From Microbacterium salsuginis (GTDB lineage Bacteria > Actinomycetota > Actinomycetes > Actinomycetales > Microbacteriaceae), in contig NZ_JABACI010000005.1 of assembly GCF_012524205.1 (NCBI RefSeq), forward strand, positions 1 through 64,000: 64,000 nt of DNA. Direction: 5' to 3'. This document shows, piece by piece, positions 26,838 to 37,015 of the stretch. Made by a program: the position numbers and the translations under genes. The notes beneath the pieces were generated by a model. The model was not told where the DNA came from and ran no database searches. It saw nothing but the letters and a program-made list of their open reading frames with translations. Positions within the stretch are counted from its first letter, which is position 1; each line of letters starts with the position of its first letter.

Positions 26838-27680
26838 TCAGAGCCTCGCGTTGTGGATCGCCGTGACCAGGATCGCGCGCGCGCCCATGGCGTACAGCGC
26901 GTCCATCACGTGGTTGACCCCGGTGCGGGCCACCATCACGCGCACCGCGACCCATGCGGGATCCCGCAACGGCGAGATCGTCGGCGACTCGATGCCGGGG
27001 GCGATCTTCACGGCCTCGTCGACGAGCTCGGCGGGAAGGTCGTAGTCGACCATGACGTAGCGGCGGGCGACCATGACGCCGCGCAGTCGCCGCAGCAGCG
27101 TCTGGGTCGCCTCGACGTCGGTCGGGCCCGTGATCAGCACGGCCTCGGACTGCAGGAGCACGGGCCCGAAGATCTCGAGCCCCGCCTGACGGAGCGTGGT
27201 CCCGGTCGACACCACGTCGGCAACGGCATCCGCCACCCCGAGCCTGACAGCCGATTCGACGGCGCCGTCCAGGGGCACGAGGTCGACGGCCACGCCGTGG
27301 TCGTCGAGGAAGCCGTCGACGAGACCCGGATACGCGGTCGCGACGCGCACGCCCTCGAGATCCTGCACCGTCGAGAACCGGCCGGGCGGGCCCGCGAAGC
27401 GGAAGGTCGAATCGCCGAAGCCCAGCGCCTCGATCTCGCGCGCCCCGGGCATGCGGGCGTCCAGCAGCAGGTCTCGCCCGGTGATGCCGACGTCGAGGGC
27501 GCCGGAGCCGACATAGGTGGCGATGTCTTTCGGGCGCAGGTAGAAGAACTCGACCTCGTTCTGAGGGTCGATGACGTGCAGGTCCTTGGGATCGCGGCGG
27601 CCGGTATAGCCGGCCTCGTGAAGCATGTCGGAGGCGGTCTCGGCGAGCGAGCCCTTGTTCGGCACGGCGATTCGCAGCAT
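26838..27680 (-). CDS. hisG: ATP phosphoribosyltransferase (long form)
   Basis: 280 residues from ATG 27680 ([14 protein letters not shown]). It starts histidine synthesis by joining ATP and PRPP. The long form includes the C-terminal ACT-like regulatory domain, which binds histidine, so feedback inhibition is expected. The PRPP-binding segment [16 protein letters not shown] is present. A longer start at 27743 overlaps the hisE end and adds 21 residues rich in Ser/Glu with no family match; I prefer 27680, although no clear ribosome binding site decides it. Confidence 0.94.
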   Translation of the reverse strand: MLRIAVPNKGSLAETASDMLHEAGYTGRRDPKDLHVIDPQNEVEFFYLRPKDIATYVGSGALDVGITGRDLLLDARMPGAREIEALGFGDSTFRFAGPPGRFSTVQDLEGVRVATAYPGLVDGFLDDHGVAVDLVPLDGAVESAVRLGVADAVADVVSTGTTLRQAGLEIFGPVLLQSEAVLITGPTDVEATQTLLRRLRGVMVARRYVMVDYDLPAELVDEAVKIAPGIESPTISPLRDPAWVAVRVMVARTGVNHVMDALYAMGARAILVTAIHNARL

Positions 27681-27723
27681 GGCGGCGGAGCTTTCGGGTT
27701 CGTGGGCGGACGGGGAGGCGCGC

Positions 27724-27987
27724 TCAGAGATGTCGGTAGACATCCTCGAGGGTCAGCCCCTTCGCGAGCATCAGCACCTGCAGGTGGTACAGCAGCTGCG
27801 AGATCTCCTCGGCTGCGGCATCCGTCGACTCGTACTCGGCTGCCATCCACACCTCGGCGGCCTCTTCCACGATCTTCTTTCCGATGGCGTGGACGCCCGC
27901 ATCCAGCTGCGCGACGGTACCCGATCCCTCGGGGCGCTCGGCCGCCTTCGCGGCGAGCTCGGCGAACAGCGTGTCGAACGTCTTCAC
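27724..27987 (-). CDS. hisE: Phosphoribosyl-ATP pyrophosphohydrolase
   Basis: 87 residues from GTG 27987 (reads [15 protein letters not shown]). It removes pyrophosphate from phosphoribosyl-ATP, the second step of histidine synthesis. The MazG-like helices with [14 protein letters not shown] and [14 protein letters not shown] supply the metal-binding Glu residues. The GTG is chosen over ATG 27990 because TAACCT lies 6 bases before it and because MKTFDTL is the usual start of actinobacterial HisE. First gene of the hisE-G-F-I operon. Confidence 0.95.
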   Translation of the reverse strand: MKTFDTLFAELAAKAAERPEGSGTVAQLDAGVHAIGKKIVEEAAEVWMAAEYESTDAAAEEISQLLYHLQVLMLAKGLTLEDVYRHL

Positions 27988-27993
27988 CATGCC

Positions 27994-27999
27994 AGGTTA
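27994..27999 (-). promoter_or_regulatory. -10 hexamer TAACCT of leaderless hisE promoter
   Basis: Minus-strand TAACCT, then GGCATG, then GTG 27987. Probable promoter of the his operon. Confidence 0.5.
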
Positions 28000-28033
28000 T
28001 CGTCCCTGGGATGACCCACGGACCCGCGTGACG

Positions 28034-28543
28034 TCAGTGCACGAGGATGCTCAGCCCGACCACCAGCAGCCCGAGGGCCGTCGTCGCGAGGGTGCCCAGG
28101 ATGCGCCAGCCCAGCGGGCTGCCGTTGCGTGCGGCGTTGGCGTACCCGATGACCGCGAGGAGCACGACCCCGCTGCCCAGGGCGAGGAAGTACGCGGTGT
28201 ACTCCTCGACGACCCCGGTCGCCCCGAGCAGGAGCAGCACGGCGGGCACCAGCATCGCGACGACCATGCCCGACGAGTGGCGCACGCCCTCGGCGACGGC
28301 CGTGCCGAGCGGCTTGACGGGCCGGGACGCGCGGCTCGCGACGACGGCGGCGTAGATGTGGGCGAGCCAGAACACCAGGACCGTCCCCACGACGAAGATC
28401 AGCACTTCGAGGTCGGTCTCGTCCTCCCAGCCGACCGCGATGAGCGCCGTGACCAGGACGAGGCCGTACACGGCATGTTCGCCGCTGTAGGCGTCCAGGA
28501 CGCGCCGGATGCCCCGCCTCGGCGGTGCCTGTTCGTCGCTCAT
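28034..28543 (-). CDS. Conserved four-helix membrane protein of unknown function
   Basis: 169 residues with four hydrophobic segments (AVYGLVLVTALIAVGW, VLIFVVGTVLVFWLAHIYAAVV, GMVVAMLVPAVLLLLGAT and YFLALGSGVVLLAVIGYANAA) and a last one near the C-terminus (ILGTLATTALGLLVVGLSILV). I do not recognise a function. Its ATG overlaps the rpe stop (ATGA), so it is cotranscribed with and coupled to rpe. A Lys/Arg-rich loop after the second helix suggests cytoplasmic N-terminus. Confidence 0.8.
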   Translation of the reverse strand: MSDEQAPPRRGIRRVLDAYSGEHAVYGLVLVTALIAVGWEDETDLEVLIFVVGTVLVFWLAHIYAAVVASRASRPVKPLGTAVAEGVRHSSGMVVAMLVPAVLLLLGATGVVEEYTAYFLALGSGVVLLAVIGYANAARNGSPLGWRILGTLATTALGLLVVGLSILVH

Positions 28544-29232
28544 GCCTGATGCCGCCTCGCGGCGGCGCGGAGGCCCGCGATGGCGTTCGCGGGATCAGCA
28601 GCCCCGAAGACGGCCGAGCCGGCGACGAAGGTGTCGGCCCCCGCCTCGGCTGCCTGCGCGATGGTGGACTCGCCGATCCCGCCGTCCACCTGCAGCCACA
28701 CGGACGAGCCGCGGCGGCGCGCCTCGTCGGCCAGGCGCCGCAGTTTCGGCATCGTCTCGGGCATGAACGACTGGCCGCCGAAGCCGGGCTCCACGGTCAT
28801 GACGAGGATCTGGTCGAAGTCGTCGAGCAGGTCGAAGAGCCCGTCCACCGGCGTTGCGGGCTTGACCGCGACACCCGCTCGCGCTCCTATCGACCGCAGG
28901 CGCCGCGCAAGCGCGACCGGCTCGGTGGCCGCCTCGAGGTGGAAGGTGACGGATGCCGCGCCCAGCTCGGCATAGCCCGGAGCCCATCGATCCGGGTCGG
29001 AGATCATCAGGTGCACATCGAGCGGCACCGGGCTGGTCGCCTGGATGCGCTCGACCATCTGGGGCCCGAACGTCAGATTCGGGACGAAGTGGTTGTCCAT
29101 GACGTCGACATGGACGAAGTCGGCGGTGGCGATGCGCGCCAGCTCGGCCTGCATGTTGACGAAGTCAGCGGCGAGGATGCTGGGATTGATCCGGATGCCG
29201 ACCTCGCGGCCGGTCTGGTCAGTGGTGGGCAC
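28540..29232 (-). CDS. rpe: Ribulose-phosphate 3-epimerase
   Basis: 230 residues from GTG 29232. It interconverts ribulose 5-phosphate and xylulose 5-phosphate. Motifs: INPSILAADF, VDVMDNHFVPNLTFGP with metal ligands, LDVHLMISDP, VTFHLEA, MTVEPGFGGQSFM and VDGGIGESTI (second catalytic Asp). GTG 29232 has CATAAT 6 bases upstream, consistent with a leaderless start; ATG 29256 is possible but less fitting. Confidence 0.96.
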   Translation of the reverse strand: MPTTDQTGREVGIRINPSILAADFVNMQAELARIATADFVHVDVMDNHFVPNLTFGPQMVERIQATSPVPLDVHLMISDPDRWAPGYAELGAASVTFHLEAATEPVALARRLRSIGARAGVAVKPATPVDGLFDLLDDFDQILVMTVEPGFGGQSFMPETMPKLRRLADEARRRGSSVWLQVDGGIGESTIAQAAEAGADTFVAGSAVFGAADPANAIAGLRAAARRHQA

Positions 29233-29238
29233 GCGTCC

Positions 29239-29244
29239 ATTATG
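29239..29244 (-). promoter_or_regulatory. Candidate -10 hexamer CATAAT (rpe)
   Basis: Minus-strand CATAAT, 6 bases before GTG 29232, in the 51-base gap after rsmB. Confidence 0.35.
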
Positions 29245-29283
29245 GTCGAGCACCACTCGGGCGCCCGGTCGTGACGCGTCTGC

Positions 29284-30654
29284 TCAGACACGGCGCAACA
29301 GCGTGACCGACATCGCGTCGGTGTTGTGCCGATGCGGCCACAGCTGTGCCCTGCCGCTGCCGTCTGCCTGCTCCGGAAGGCCGGGATCGGCATCCGACAG
29401 CGTCGCGATCACCTCGCGGGCCGAGATCTCTTCGATCGCCGCTCCCCACTCGCGACGCACGTCGGCGACGACGCCGGCGGTCTCTGCGAGGTGCGGCGAG
29501 CACGTGACATACGCGACGACACCGCCGGGCTTCAGGGCGCCCACCGCGGCGTCGAGCAGTTCGCGCTGCAGCTCCGTCAGCGAGGGCACGTCGCTCGGCG
29601 CCTTCCGCCACCGCGCCTCGGGGCGTCGGCGCAGCGCGCCCAGACCCGTGCACGGGGCGTCGACGAGGATGCGGTCGTACGTGTCGCGGGCCTCGGCCGC
29701 GCGGACGCGTCCGTCCTGCTCCGACACGGGCACCTCCAAGGGCACGCCCTCCAGCGCGCGGCGGACGAGCCCCGCCCGCGCCGGTGAGATCTCATTGGCC
29801 TCGAGCGAGGCGCCGTGGGCGAGTGCCTCAGCGGCCAGGACCGCGGTCTTGCCGCCTGGTCCGGCGCACAGATCCAGCCAGCGCTCCCCCGCGCCGACGG
29901 GCAGTGCGCGGGTCAGGGCGAGCGCCGCCAGCTGCGAGCCTTCGTCCTGCACGCGGATCCGTCCGCCAGAGCCCCGCACGATGCCCTCGGGGTCGCCGCC
30001 GCCCAGGCGGAACCCGATCGGCGAGAACGGGGTGCGCCGGGCATCCTCGGGCGGTTCGGCAAGCCCCGGCAGCGCGGCCATCGTGACGCGCGGCGCCGCG
30101 TTGTCGGCGGTCAGGAGAGCTTCGAGCTCGTCGGCGCGACCTTCGGCGGCCAGCGCGCGCCGGAAGGCGCGGACGACCCACACCGGATGCGAGAACAGCA
30201 GTCCGAGCTGCTCGTCGTCCGACCTCGCGCTCGCGGCCACGTGCGTCATCCAGTCGCCGGGCGTGTCGCGTGACACGCGTCGCAGCACCGCGTTCGCGAA
30301 TCCTGCGGCCCCGCGTCCCGCAGCGGCTCGCGCGAGCTCGACGGATTCGTTCACGGCCGCGTGCGAGGCGACGCGCGTCGAGAGCAGCTGGTGCACGCCC
30401 AGGCGCAGTGCGTCCAGGACGGCCGGATCGATCTCGTGCACGGGGCGGTCGGCGGCGATCGCGATCACGGCGTCGTACGTGCCCTGGCGGCGCAGCGTGC
30501 CGTACGTGAGCTCGGTGGCCAGAGCCGCATCGGCGCCGGCGAGTCCTGCGCGCACGATCGAGGTGGGCAGCAGCAGGTTCGCATAGGCATCGGACTCGTG
30601 CACCGCGCGGATCGTCTCGTACGCCACGCGCCGCGCGGCCACCGTCGCACTCAT
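29284..30654 (-). CDS. rsmB: 16S rRNA (cytosine-C5) methyltransferase RsmB-like
   Basis: 456 residues from ATG 30654. The N-terminal ~140 residues form a NusB-like RNA-binding domain; the C-terminal Rossmann domain binds SAM at LDLCAGPGGKTAVLAAEA. The two catalytic Cys of m5C enzymes are in VDAPCTGLG and VAYVTCSPHL. Expected target is a 16S rRNA cytosine (C967 in E. coli). The ATG overlaps the fmt stop (ATGA), giving the conserved fmt-rsmB pair. Confidence 0.94.
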   Translation of the reverse strand: MSATVAARRVAYETIRAVHESDAYANLLLPTSIVRAGLAGADAALATELTYGTLRRQGTYDAVIAIAADRPVHEIDPAVLDALRLGVHQLLSTRVASHAAVNESVELARAAAGRGAAGFANAVLRRVSRDTPGDWMTHVAASARSDDEQLGLLFSHPVWVVRAFRRALAAEGRADELEALLTADNAAPRVTMAALPGLAEPPEDARRTPFSPIGFRLGGGDPEGIVRGSGGRIRVQDEGSQLAALALTRALPVGAGERWLDLCAGPGGKTAVLAAEALAHGASLEANEISPARAGLVRRALEGVPLEVPVSEQDGRVRAAEARDTYDRILVDAPCTGLGALRRRPEARWRKAPSDVPSLTELQRELLDAAVGALKPGGVVAYVTCSPHLAETAGVVADVRREWGAAIEEISAREVIATLSDADPGLPEQADGSGRAQLWPHRHNTDAMSVTLLRRV

Positions 30655-31574
30655 GCCGCCACCACCGTGTCGCCGCTGCGGAGACCGCGCCACCAATCGG
30701 CGGCACGCATCGCGCCCTTGCCGGCCGGCTGGACGGTGTCGATGACCACGGGCACGGAGCCCGTGCCGGCCACCACCTCGCGACTGTGCAGCGCGAGCGT
30801 GCCGGGCGCCAGGGCGGGAGCATCGGCCGGGGCACGCCGGACAGCAAGCACCTTCAGTCGCGCGCCGTCGACCGACGTATGGGCTCCGGGTTCCGGAGTG
30901 ACGCCGCGGATGCGGCCGAGCACGGCGTCGGCGGGGTCGCTCCAGCGGATGCGGCCGTCCTCGTCGCCGAGCTTCGACGCGTACGTCGGCTCCCCTCGCT
31001 GCGGCCGAGCCACCGCGGTCCCCTGCGCGATGCGCTGGACGACGTCGACGAGCAGGTCCGCGCCTTCGAGCGCGAGTGCGTCGAGGAGCTCACCTGCGGT
31101 CGCGTCATCCGGGATGTCCATCGCGAGCTCGCCGAACACGTCCCCGGCGTCGAGTTCGGGAACCAGCTGGAACACGCTGGCACCCGTGCGCCGGTCGCCG
31201 GCGATGAGCGCATGCTGCACGGGGGCGGCGCCGCGCCAGCGCGGCAGAAGCGAGAAATGCAGATTGATCCAGCCGTGGACCGGTGCCGCCAGCAGCGGCT
31301 CACGCACGAGACCCCCGTACGCGACGATCACTCCGAGGTCAGGCGCGAGCGCGGAGACCTGCTGGGTGACGACGCCATTCAGGCGGTCTGCGCGGATGAC
31401 ATCGAGCCCGATTTCTTCGGCGGTCGCCGCCACCGGCGACGGCGTGAGCACGCGCTTGCGTCCCAGCGGCGCATCGCGACGCGTGATGACCGCGGCGATG
31501 TCGTGACCGGATGCCGCCAGTCGGCGAAGCGACGGGACGGCAGGCGCCGGCGTGCCGGCGAAGACGAGGCGCAT
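30651..31574 (-). CDS. fmt: Methionyl-tRNA formyltransferase
   Basis: 307 residues from ATG 31574. It formylates initiator Met-tRNA using 10-formyl-THF. The formyl-transfer motif NLHFSLLPRWRGAAPVQHAL contains the catalytic Asn and His, with the conserved Asp in FQLVPELDAGDVF. The C-terminal OB-like domain follows after about residue 205. Upstream in-frame sequence lies inside priA and is not part of the gene. It starts 20 bases after the priA stop. Confidence 0.96.
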   Translation of the reverse strand: MRLVFAGTPAPAVPSLRRLAASGHDIAAVITRRDAPLGRKRVLTPSPVAATAEEIGLDVIRADRLNGVVTQQVSALAPDLGVIVAYGGLVREPLLAAPVHGWINLHFSLLPRWRGAAPVQHALIAGDRRTGASVFQLVPELDAGDVFGELAMDIPDDATAGELLDALALEGADLLVDVVQRIAQGTAVARPQRGEPTYASKLGDEDGRIRWSDPADAVLGRIRGVTPEPGAHTSVDGARLKVLAVRRAPADAPALAPGTLALHSREVVAGTGSVPVVIDTVQPAGKGAMRAADWWRGLRSGDTVVAA

Positions 31575-31594
31575 GAAGCTCCCTGCGTGGCGGA

Positions 31595-33571
31595 TCAGAG
31601 ATCGAGGTCGGGCACGTCCACCCGCACTCTCAGTGTATTGGCGGGGCCGGCCGGACGTCCCTTCGCAGGACGACGCGCCTTCACGGCCGCGGCGACGACG
31701 GATGCGCGAAGGCTCTCGGCCACGCGCGGTCCGAGCCCGTAGTCGAAACGCACCAGGGCCCGCATGGCGTCGTTGCGCGGGAGCGGACCGAGCACGGCCT
31801 CCGCATCGAGCTCCGGCACGGACCGTCGCAGTTCCATGAGCGCGGCATCGACCGCAGCACGCGCTCCGTCCACCGCGGCGACTCGCACGGTGGGCGGCAT
31901 CCGCAGCGGCGCGCGATCGGCCAGTTCGGCGCGTGCGTACCCCGCATGCGTCCATGTCGCGAGAGCGCGCGCGACGGCTCCTCCCACCCCCACCAGGTGC
32001 ACCGGCGCACCAGGCGCCGCAAGTGCGGCGGCGTTGGACCACCAGCGCAGGCAGGACTCCCCGATCCGCAGGTCCTCGGCCATCAGCATCCGATCGCCGT
32101 CGAGCAGGATGACCGCGCGGTATCCGCCGACCGCCGGAGGCTCGGCGCCGCGGGTGGCGACGACCAGCGTGGGACGCGCCTCCACCTGCGGCACCGGGTG
32201 GTCGCCGTCGGCGACGATCACGCGGGTGCCGGGGAACGCGCGCCCCAGTTCGTCCGCGGTGCGCTCGCTGCCGGAGGAGGCCATCCGCAGCAGGGTCCCC
32301 GAACATTCCGTGCACGCCCAGCGCGTGGCGGCCCGGCCGCACCAGCTGCACGCGGGTACGGCGCCGGGGCGGGCTGCGTGCAACGGTCCGCCGCAGTGCG
32401 CGCACCGGGCGGGATGCCGGCACTGCGCGCACACCAGCACCGGGGCGTATCCGGGCCGCGCGACCTGGACGAGCACCGGTCCGCTCTCGAGTGCCTCGCG
32501 GGCCGTGGCGAACGCGGACGAGGGGACGCGGGCGCCGCGGGACTCCCCCTCGCGCGTCGCGCTCAGCACGACGCGCGGACTGCGGCGGCGTGCGGCCGGG
32601 AGATCGCGCACCCACCCGACCGCGACGAGGCGCTCGACATCGGTCGTGCGGGTGTGCCCGGCGAAGATGAGCGCGCCCCCGTCGAGCTCCTGGCGCAGCA
32701 GTGCGGCATCTCTCGCGTGGACGCCGGGGCTGAGCGGCTCGGCCAGCAGCGGATCGCCGTCGTCCCACAGTGCGACCAGCCCGAGTTCGGACACCGGGGC
32801 GTACACCGCCGACCGGTTGCCGATCACGGTGCACGGCACCGCCGCCAGCGTGCGCAGAAAGGCCGCGTAGCGCTCAGGACCGCTTCGCTTCGCGTCGTCG
32901 CGCACCAGCGCATCGGCGGGCACATGCGCCGCGAGCGCCGCTTCCAGCTGGGCGCGGTCGCGATGATCCGGCATGGCCACGATCGCACTGCGCCCGCTCC
33001 CGAGCGTCTGGACCGCGGCCGCGGCGAGGAACACGGCCCACGACCCGACCGGTGTTCCGTCCGGCAGCTGCGCGGGGCTCGGGGGCGCATCCACCGCGAG
33101 GCGTTCGCCGGCATCGACCGCCTCGGCCAATCCCGGATACGCCGACAAGACCTCGCGCGCCCAGGCGAGCGACTCCTCGGTCACCTCCGGACGGGCCGGT
33201 GCCTCGGCGGCGAGCCACGCCTTCTCGGCCCGCACCATGCGTCGCGGAATCGCGAGACGCAGGATGTCACTCGCCGACCCGGCGGCACGATCGGCTGCGC
33301 GCCGGGCGAGCGCGTACAGACCCGCCGTGAGCACGGGAACCGGTGACACCACGGCGTCGAGTTCGGAGAGCGGGCGGTCCGAGGCATCCGGATCCCCGAT
33401 CTCGACCAGGTATCCGTCCACGACCCTGCCGGCGCTGCGCAAGGGCACGCGCACCCTCACGCCCGGCACGGCAGCGGACGCGAGATCGTCGGGGATCTCG
33501 TAGTCGAACAGACGATCAAGCTGCGGCAGTGGCGAGTCGATGAGAACCCTCGCCACCCGGCGGGCCGTCAC
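31595..33571 (-). CDS. priA: PriA-like replication restart protein, helicase motifs degenerate
   Basis: 658 residues. The N-terminal 3'-DNA-binding domain (ARVLIDSPLPQLDRLFDYEIPDDL) is well kept. Eight cysteines in CAQCRHPARCAHCGGP...CSWCGRAATRWACTECSG bind two zincs. However, where Walker A (GxTGSGKT) should be, the sequence reads PVGSWAVFLAAAAVQTLGSGRSAIVAMPD, and the DEEH box is replaced by DDGDPLL. It is thus unlikely to hydrolyse ATP, as known for other actinobacterial PriA proteins, and probably acts as a scaffold for primosome loading. It lies between metK and fmt, the conserved position. Confidence 0.9.
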   Translation of the reverse strand: MTARRVARVLIDSPLPQLDRLFDYEIPDDLASAAVPGVRVRVPLRSAGRVVDGYLVEIGDPDASDRPLSELDAVVSPVPVLTAGLYALARRAADRAAGSASDILRLAIPRRMVRAEKAWLAAEAPARPEVTEESLAWAREVLSAYPGLAEAVDAGERLAVDAPPSPAQLPDGTPVGSWAVFLAAAAVQTLGSGRSAIVAMPDHRDRAQLEAALAAHVPADALVRDDAKRSGPERYAAFLRTLAAVPCTVIGNRSAVYAPVSELGLVALWDDGDPLLAEPLSPGVHARDAALLRQELDGGALIFAGHTRTTDVERLVAVGWVRDLPAARRRSPRVVLSATREGESRGARVPSSAFATAREALESGPVLVQVARPGYAPVLVCAQCRHPARCAHCGGPLHAARPGAVPACSWCGRAATRWACTECSGTLLRMASSGSERTADELGRAFPGTRVIVADGDHPVPQVEARPTLVVATRGAEPPAVGGYRAVILLDGDRMLMAEDLRIGESCLRWWSNAAALAAPGAPVHLVGVGGAVARALATWTHAGYARAELADRAPLRMPPTVRVAAVDGARAAVDAALMELRRSVPELDAEAVLGPLPRNDAMRALVRFDYGLGPRVAESLRASVVAAAVKARRPAKGRPAGPANTLRVRVDVPDLDL

Positions 33572-33625
33572 TGTCTGCCCTTGAGAGGTCGTGCGTCGTC
33601 GCGCACCGCGCTCACGCGGCGTTCT

Positions 33626-34819
<1,194 letters not shown>

Positions 34820-34854
34820 CGATGCTCCAGATCGGAAGGGTGCCGGCACCAGTA

Positions 34855-34890
34855 TGCCCCCGAGAGCGGACATGTCCGCTCTCGAGGGCA
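34855..34890 (-). terminator. rpoZ terminator, 24-bp perfect palindrome
   Basis: The core 34861-34884 (CGAGAGCGGACA and its complement) is a perfect 24-bp palindrome; with one mismatch the stem extends to 34855-34890. It lies 19 bases past the rpoZ stop and 36 bases before metK, so it could reduce read-through into metK. Confidence 0.75.
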
Positions 34891-34908
34891 TCGGGACGTA
34901 ACGGCGGT

Positions 34909-35163
34909 CTACTCGACGTGACGAAGACGCAGCTTGTCTTCGTGGATCTCGTGCAGCGCGATCGTGAGCGGCTTGTCTTCGACCGTCGAGTCCACCAGGG
35001 GGCCGACGTTGTCGAACAGGTTGCCCTCGTGCAGGTCCGAATAGTAGTCGTTGATCTGACGGGCGCGCTTGGACGCGTAGATCACGAGCTGGTACTTGGA
35101 GTCGACCTTCTCGAGAAGAGTGTCGATGGGGGGCTCGATGATGCCCTGGTTCGTTCCGGCCAT
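34909..35163 (-). CDS. rpoZ: DNA-directed RNA polymerase omega subunit
   Basis: 84 residues from ATG 35163. It assists assembly of RNA polymerase by binding beta'. The conserved segment [20 protein letters not shown] matches actinobacterial omega, followed by the acidic [17 protein letters not shown] stretch. AGGAGG stands 7 bases before this ATG; an upstream in-frame start at 35226 would add unrelated residues. A TAGAAT at 35233-35238 is a likely -10. Confidence 0.95.
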   Translation of the reverse strand: MAGTNQGIIEPPIDTLLEKVDSKYQLVIYASKRARQINDYYSDLHEGNLFDNVGPLVDSTVEDKPLTIALHEIHEDKLRLRHVE

Positions 35164-35232
35164 GGCGAAACCTCCTGGATCGGATGACGGGATGGAAGTC
35201 TTTCGGGCCTCGGCGAGCCGAGGCATCCATTC

Positions 35233-35238
35233 ATTCTA
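35233..35238 (-). promoter_or_regulatory. Candidate -10 hexamer TAGAAT for rpoZ
   Basis: Minus-strand TAGAAT, about 70 bases before the rpoZ ATG. The same hexamer occurs before efp and the MBL-Rieske gene. Confidence 0.4.
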
Positions 35239-35253
35239 CGCGAGGCGGGCGGG

Positions 35254-36150
35254 TCACCGCGCAAGGCGGGCGACTTCATCAGCGGCGCGCGCCACGTCGT
35301 CGTTGACCACGCGGTAGTCGAACTCCCCCTGCGAGGCGAGTTCGGCTTTGGCGGTGCGCAGCCGCCGGGCGCGCTCAGCCGCGTCCTCGGTGCCGCGTCC
35401 CACGAGCCGCTGGACCAGTTCGTCCCAGCTCGGCGGGAGCAGGAAGACCAGGGTCGCCGAGGGATCGGCGGCGCGCACCTGACGGGCCCCCTGCAGATCG
35501 ATCTCGAGCAGCACCGTCCGCCCCTCCGCGAGAGCGGCCTCGATGGGGCGGCGCGGCGTGCCGTAACGATAGGCGTTGTGCACTGTCGCGTGCTCGAGCA
35601 GCTCGCCGGCGGCGATCATGCGATCGAACTCGTCGTCGTCGACGAAGAAGTAGTGCTCTCCGTCGACCTCGCCGGGCCGCGGCTTGCGCGTCGTGGCAGA
35701 GACCGACAGATGGATCTCGGGGTGGTGCTCCTTGATGTGCGATGCGACGGTGCCCTTGCCGACCGCGGTCGGCCCCGCCAGGACGACCAGGCGGCTCCTG
35801 CTGTCGCGAGGCTGCAGCTCCGGCCAGCGCTCGTCGAGGAACCGGAGGAGGTCCTCGCGCTGCCGGGAGCCCAGTCCGCCGAGACGCTTCACGGGCGAGA
35901 TCTCGAGGTCTTTCAGGATGCGGTCGCGCTTGCCCTCGCCGATGGCGGGGATGGCGGTGAGGAACTCCGGCACGCGCATCGCACCGGCGGGTGCGGACGG
36001 ATCGGCCAGGGCACGCCGCAGGAGCTCCTGCGGCGTGATGACCCGCATCGCGACATCCTTCTTCAAGGCGGCGCGTTCGCGGCGTGCGGCGACCGCGCGG
36101 CGGGATGCCGCCGCTCGATCGACCTCGGGCGGAGTGCGGGAATCAGGCAT
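35254..36150 (-). CDS. gmk: Guanylate kinase fused to an N-terminal mIHF-like DNA-binding domain
   Basis: 298 residues from ATG 36150 (GTG 36162 is possible), about 100 longer than a normal Gmk. Residues 1-107 look like mycobacterial integration host factor: SRTPPEVDRAAASRRAVAARR, then MRVPEFLTAIPAIGEGKRDRI with a helix-hairpin-helix and KRLGGLGSRQREDLL. From about 120, guanylate kinase begins: P-loop AGPTAVGKGT at 125-134, SVSATTRKPRPGEVDG (GMP binding), and HYFFVDDDEF. The kinase makes GDP from GMP; the N-terminal part may bind DNA. In M. tuberculosis these are separate adjacent genes (Rv1388, Rv1389). Confidence 0.93.
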   Translation of the reverse strand: MPDSRTPPEVDRAAASRRAVAARRERAALKKDVAMRVITPQELLRRALADPSAPAGAMRVPEFLTAIPAIGEGKRDRILKDLEISPVKRLGGLGSRQREDLLRFLDERWPELQPRDSRSRLVVLAGPTAVGKGTVASHIKEHHPEIHLSVSATTRKPRPGEVDGEHYFFVDDDEFDRMIAAGELLEHATVHNAYRYGTPRRPIEAALAEGRTVLLEIDLQGARQVRAADPSATLVFLLPPSWDELVQRLVGRGTEDAAERARRLRTAKAELASQGEFDYRVVNDDVARAADEVARLAR

Positions 36151-36151
36151 G

Positions 36152-37015
36152 TCAGTCACCACGGTAGAGAAGGGCGCGCTCTTGAATGCGCGCGGCGAGC
36201 CGGTCGGGTCCGGCAGCCAGGATGCTGCGGCTCTCCGACGCTATCACCGCGGGGGCGAGTGCACCGAAGCGGGACCGCAGATCCTCCGGCTCCGCGCCCT
36301 GGTGCCCGAACCCGGGGCCGAGGATCGGTGCGATCGGTGCGAACGGCTCGAGGCCGGCATCCGCCCAGTCCACCGTGCCGCCGATGACGAAGCCGATGCT
36401 GCCCCACTGGCCGGGCGCGGTCACGCGCGCGTTGCGCGCGGACACCTCGCGGACGATCGCTCCCGACACCGTCTCGCCGTGCGACTCGGCGGAGCCCAGA
36501 CGCGCGCGCTGCGCGGTGAACGCGTCGGGGTTGCTGGTGGCGGCGAGCACGAACGCGCCCTTGCCGGCGCTCTCGGCGAGAGCGAACGTCCCCTCCAGGG
36601 TCCCGACGCCGAGGAACGGGTTGACCGTGACCGCGTCGACCTCCAGCGGCGAGCCCGGTGTCAGCCATGCCTCGCCGTAGGCGTCCATGGTCGTGCCGAT
36701 ATCGCCGCGCTTGGCGTCGCCGATCACGAGGAGCCCCGCCGCGCGCGCGGCGGCCAGCACATCCTCGAGTGCCGCGAAGCCCGCCGAGCCGTACCGCTCG
36801 AAGAACGACACCTGCGGCTTGACGATCCCCACGGCATCGGCCGCGGCTTCGACCGTGCGCAGCCCGAACTCGCGAGCGCCGGCGGCCGAGGCATCCAGCC
36901 CCCACTCCGCGAGGAGGTGCACGTGCGGGTCGATCCCGACGCACAGCTGTCCGCGTCGGGCCATCGCCGCACGAAGTCGCTCACCGAAGGAGCCCGTCAC
37001 GGTCGTCGAGCTCAT
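36152..37015 (-). CDS. pyrF: Orotidine 5'-phosphate decarboxylase
   Basis: 287 residues, the long actinobacterial subfamily. It decarboxylates OMP to UMP. The catalytic Lys/Asp set is in [18 protein letters not shown]; the start region [18 protein letters not shown] binds the nucleotide and [14 protein letters not shown] is near the phosphate-binding loop. It follows carB by a 4-base overlap (ATGA). Last pyrimidine gene of the operon. Confidence 0.96.
   Translation of the reverse strand: MSSTTVTGSFGERLRAAMARRGQLCVGIDPHVHLLAEWGLDASAAGAREFGLRTVEAAADAVGIVKPQVSFFERYGSAGFAALEDVLAAARAAGLLVIGDAKRGDIGTTMDAYGEAWLTPGSPLEVDAVTVNPFLGVGTLEGTFALAESAGKGAFVLAATSNPDAFTAQRARLGSAESHGETVSGAIVREVSARNARVTAPGQWGSIGFVIGGTVDWADAGLEPFAPIAPILGPGFGHQGAEPEDLRSRFGALAPAVIASESRSILAAGPDRLAARIQERALLYRGD

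Noticed and set aside
34820..34860. SAM riboswitch before metK
   Set aside because: The leader is under 90 bases and holds the rpoZ palindrome; no SAM-binding core motif was seen.
36150..36162. Separate mihF gene upstream of gmk
   Set aside because: The mIHF-like part and the kinase are in one uninterrupted frame with no stop or ribosome binding site between them.
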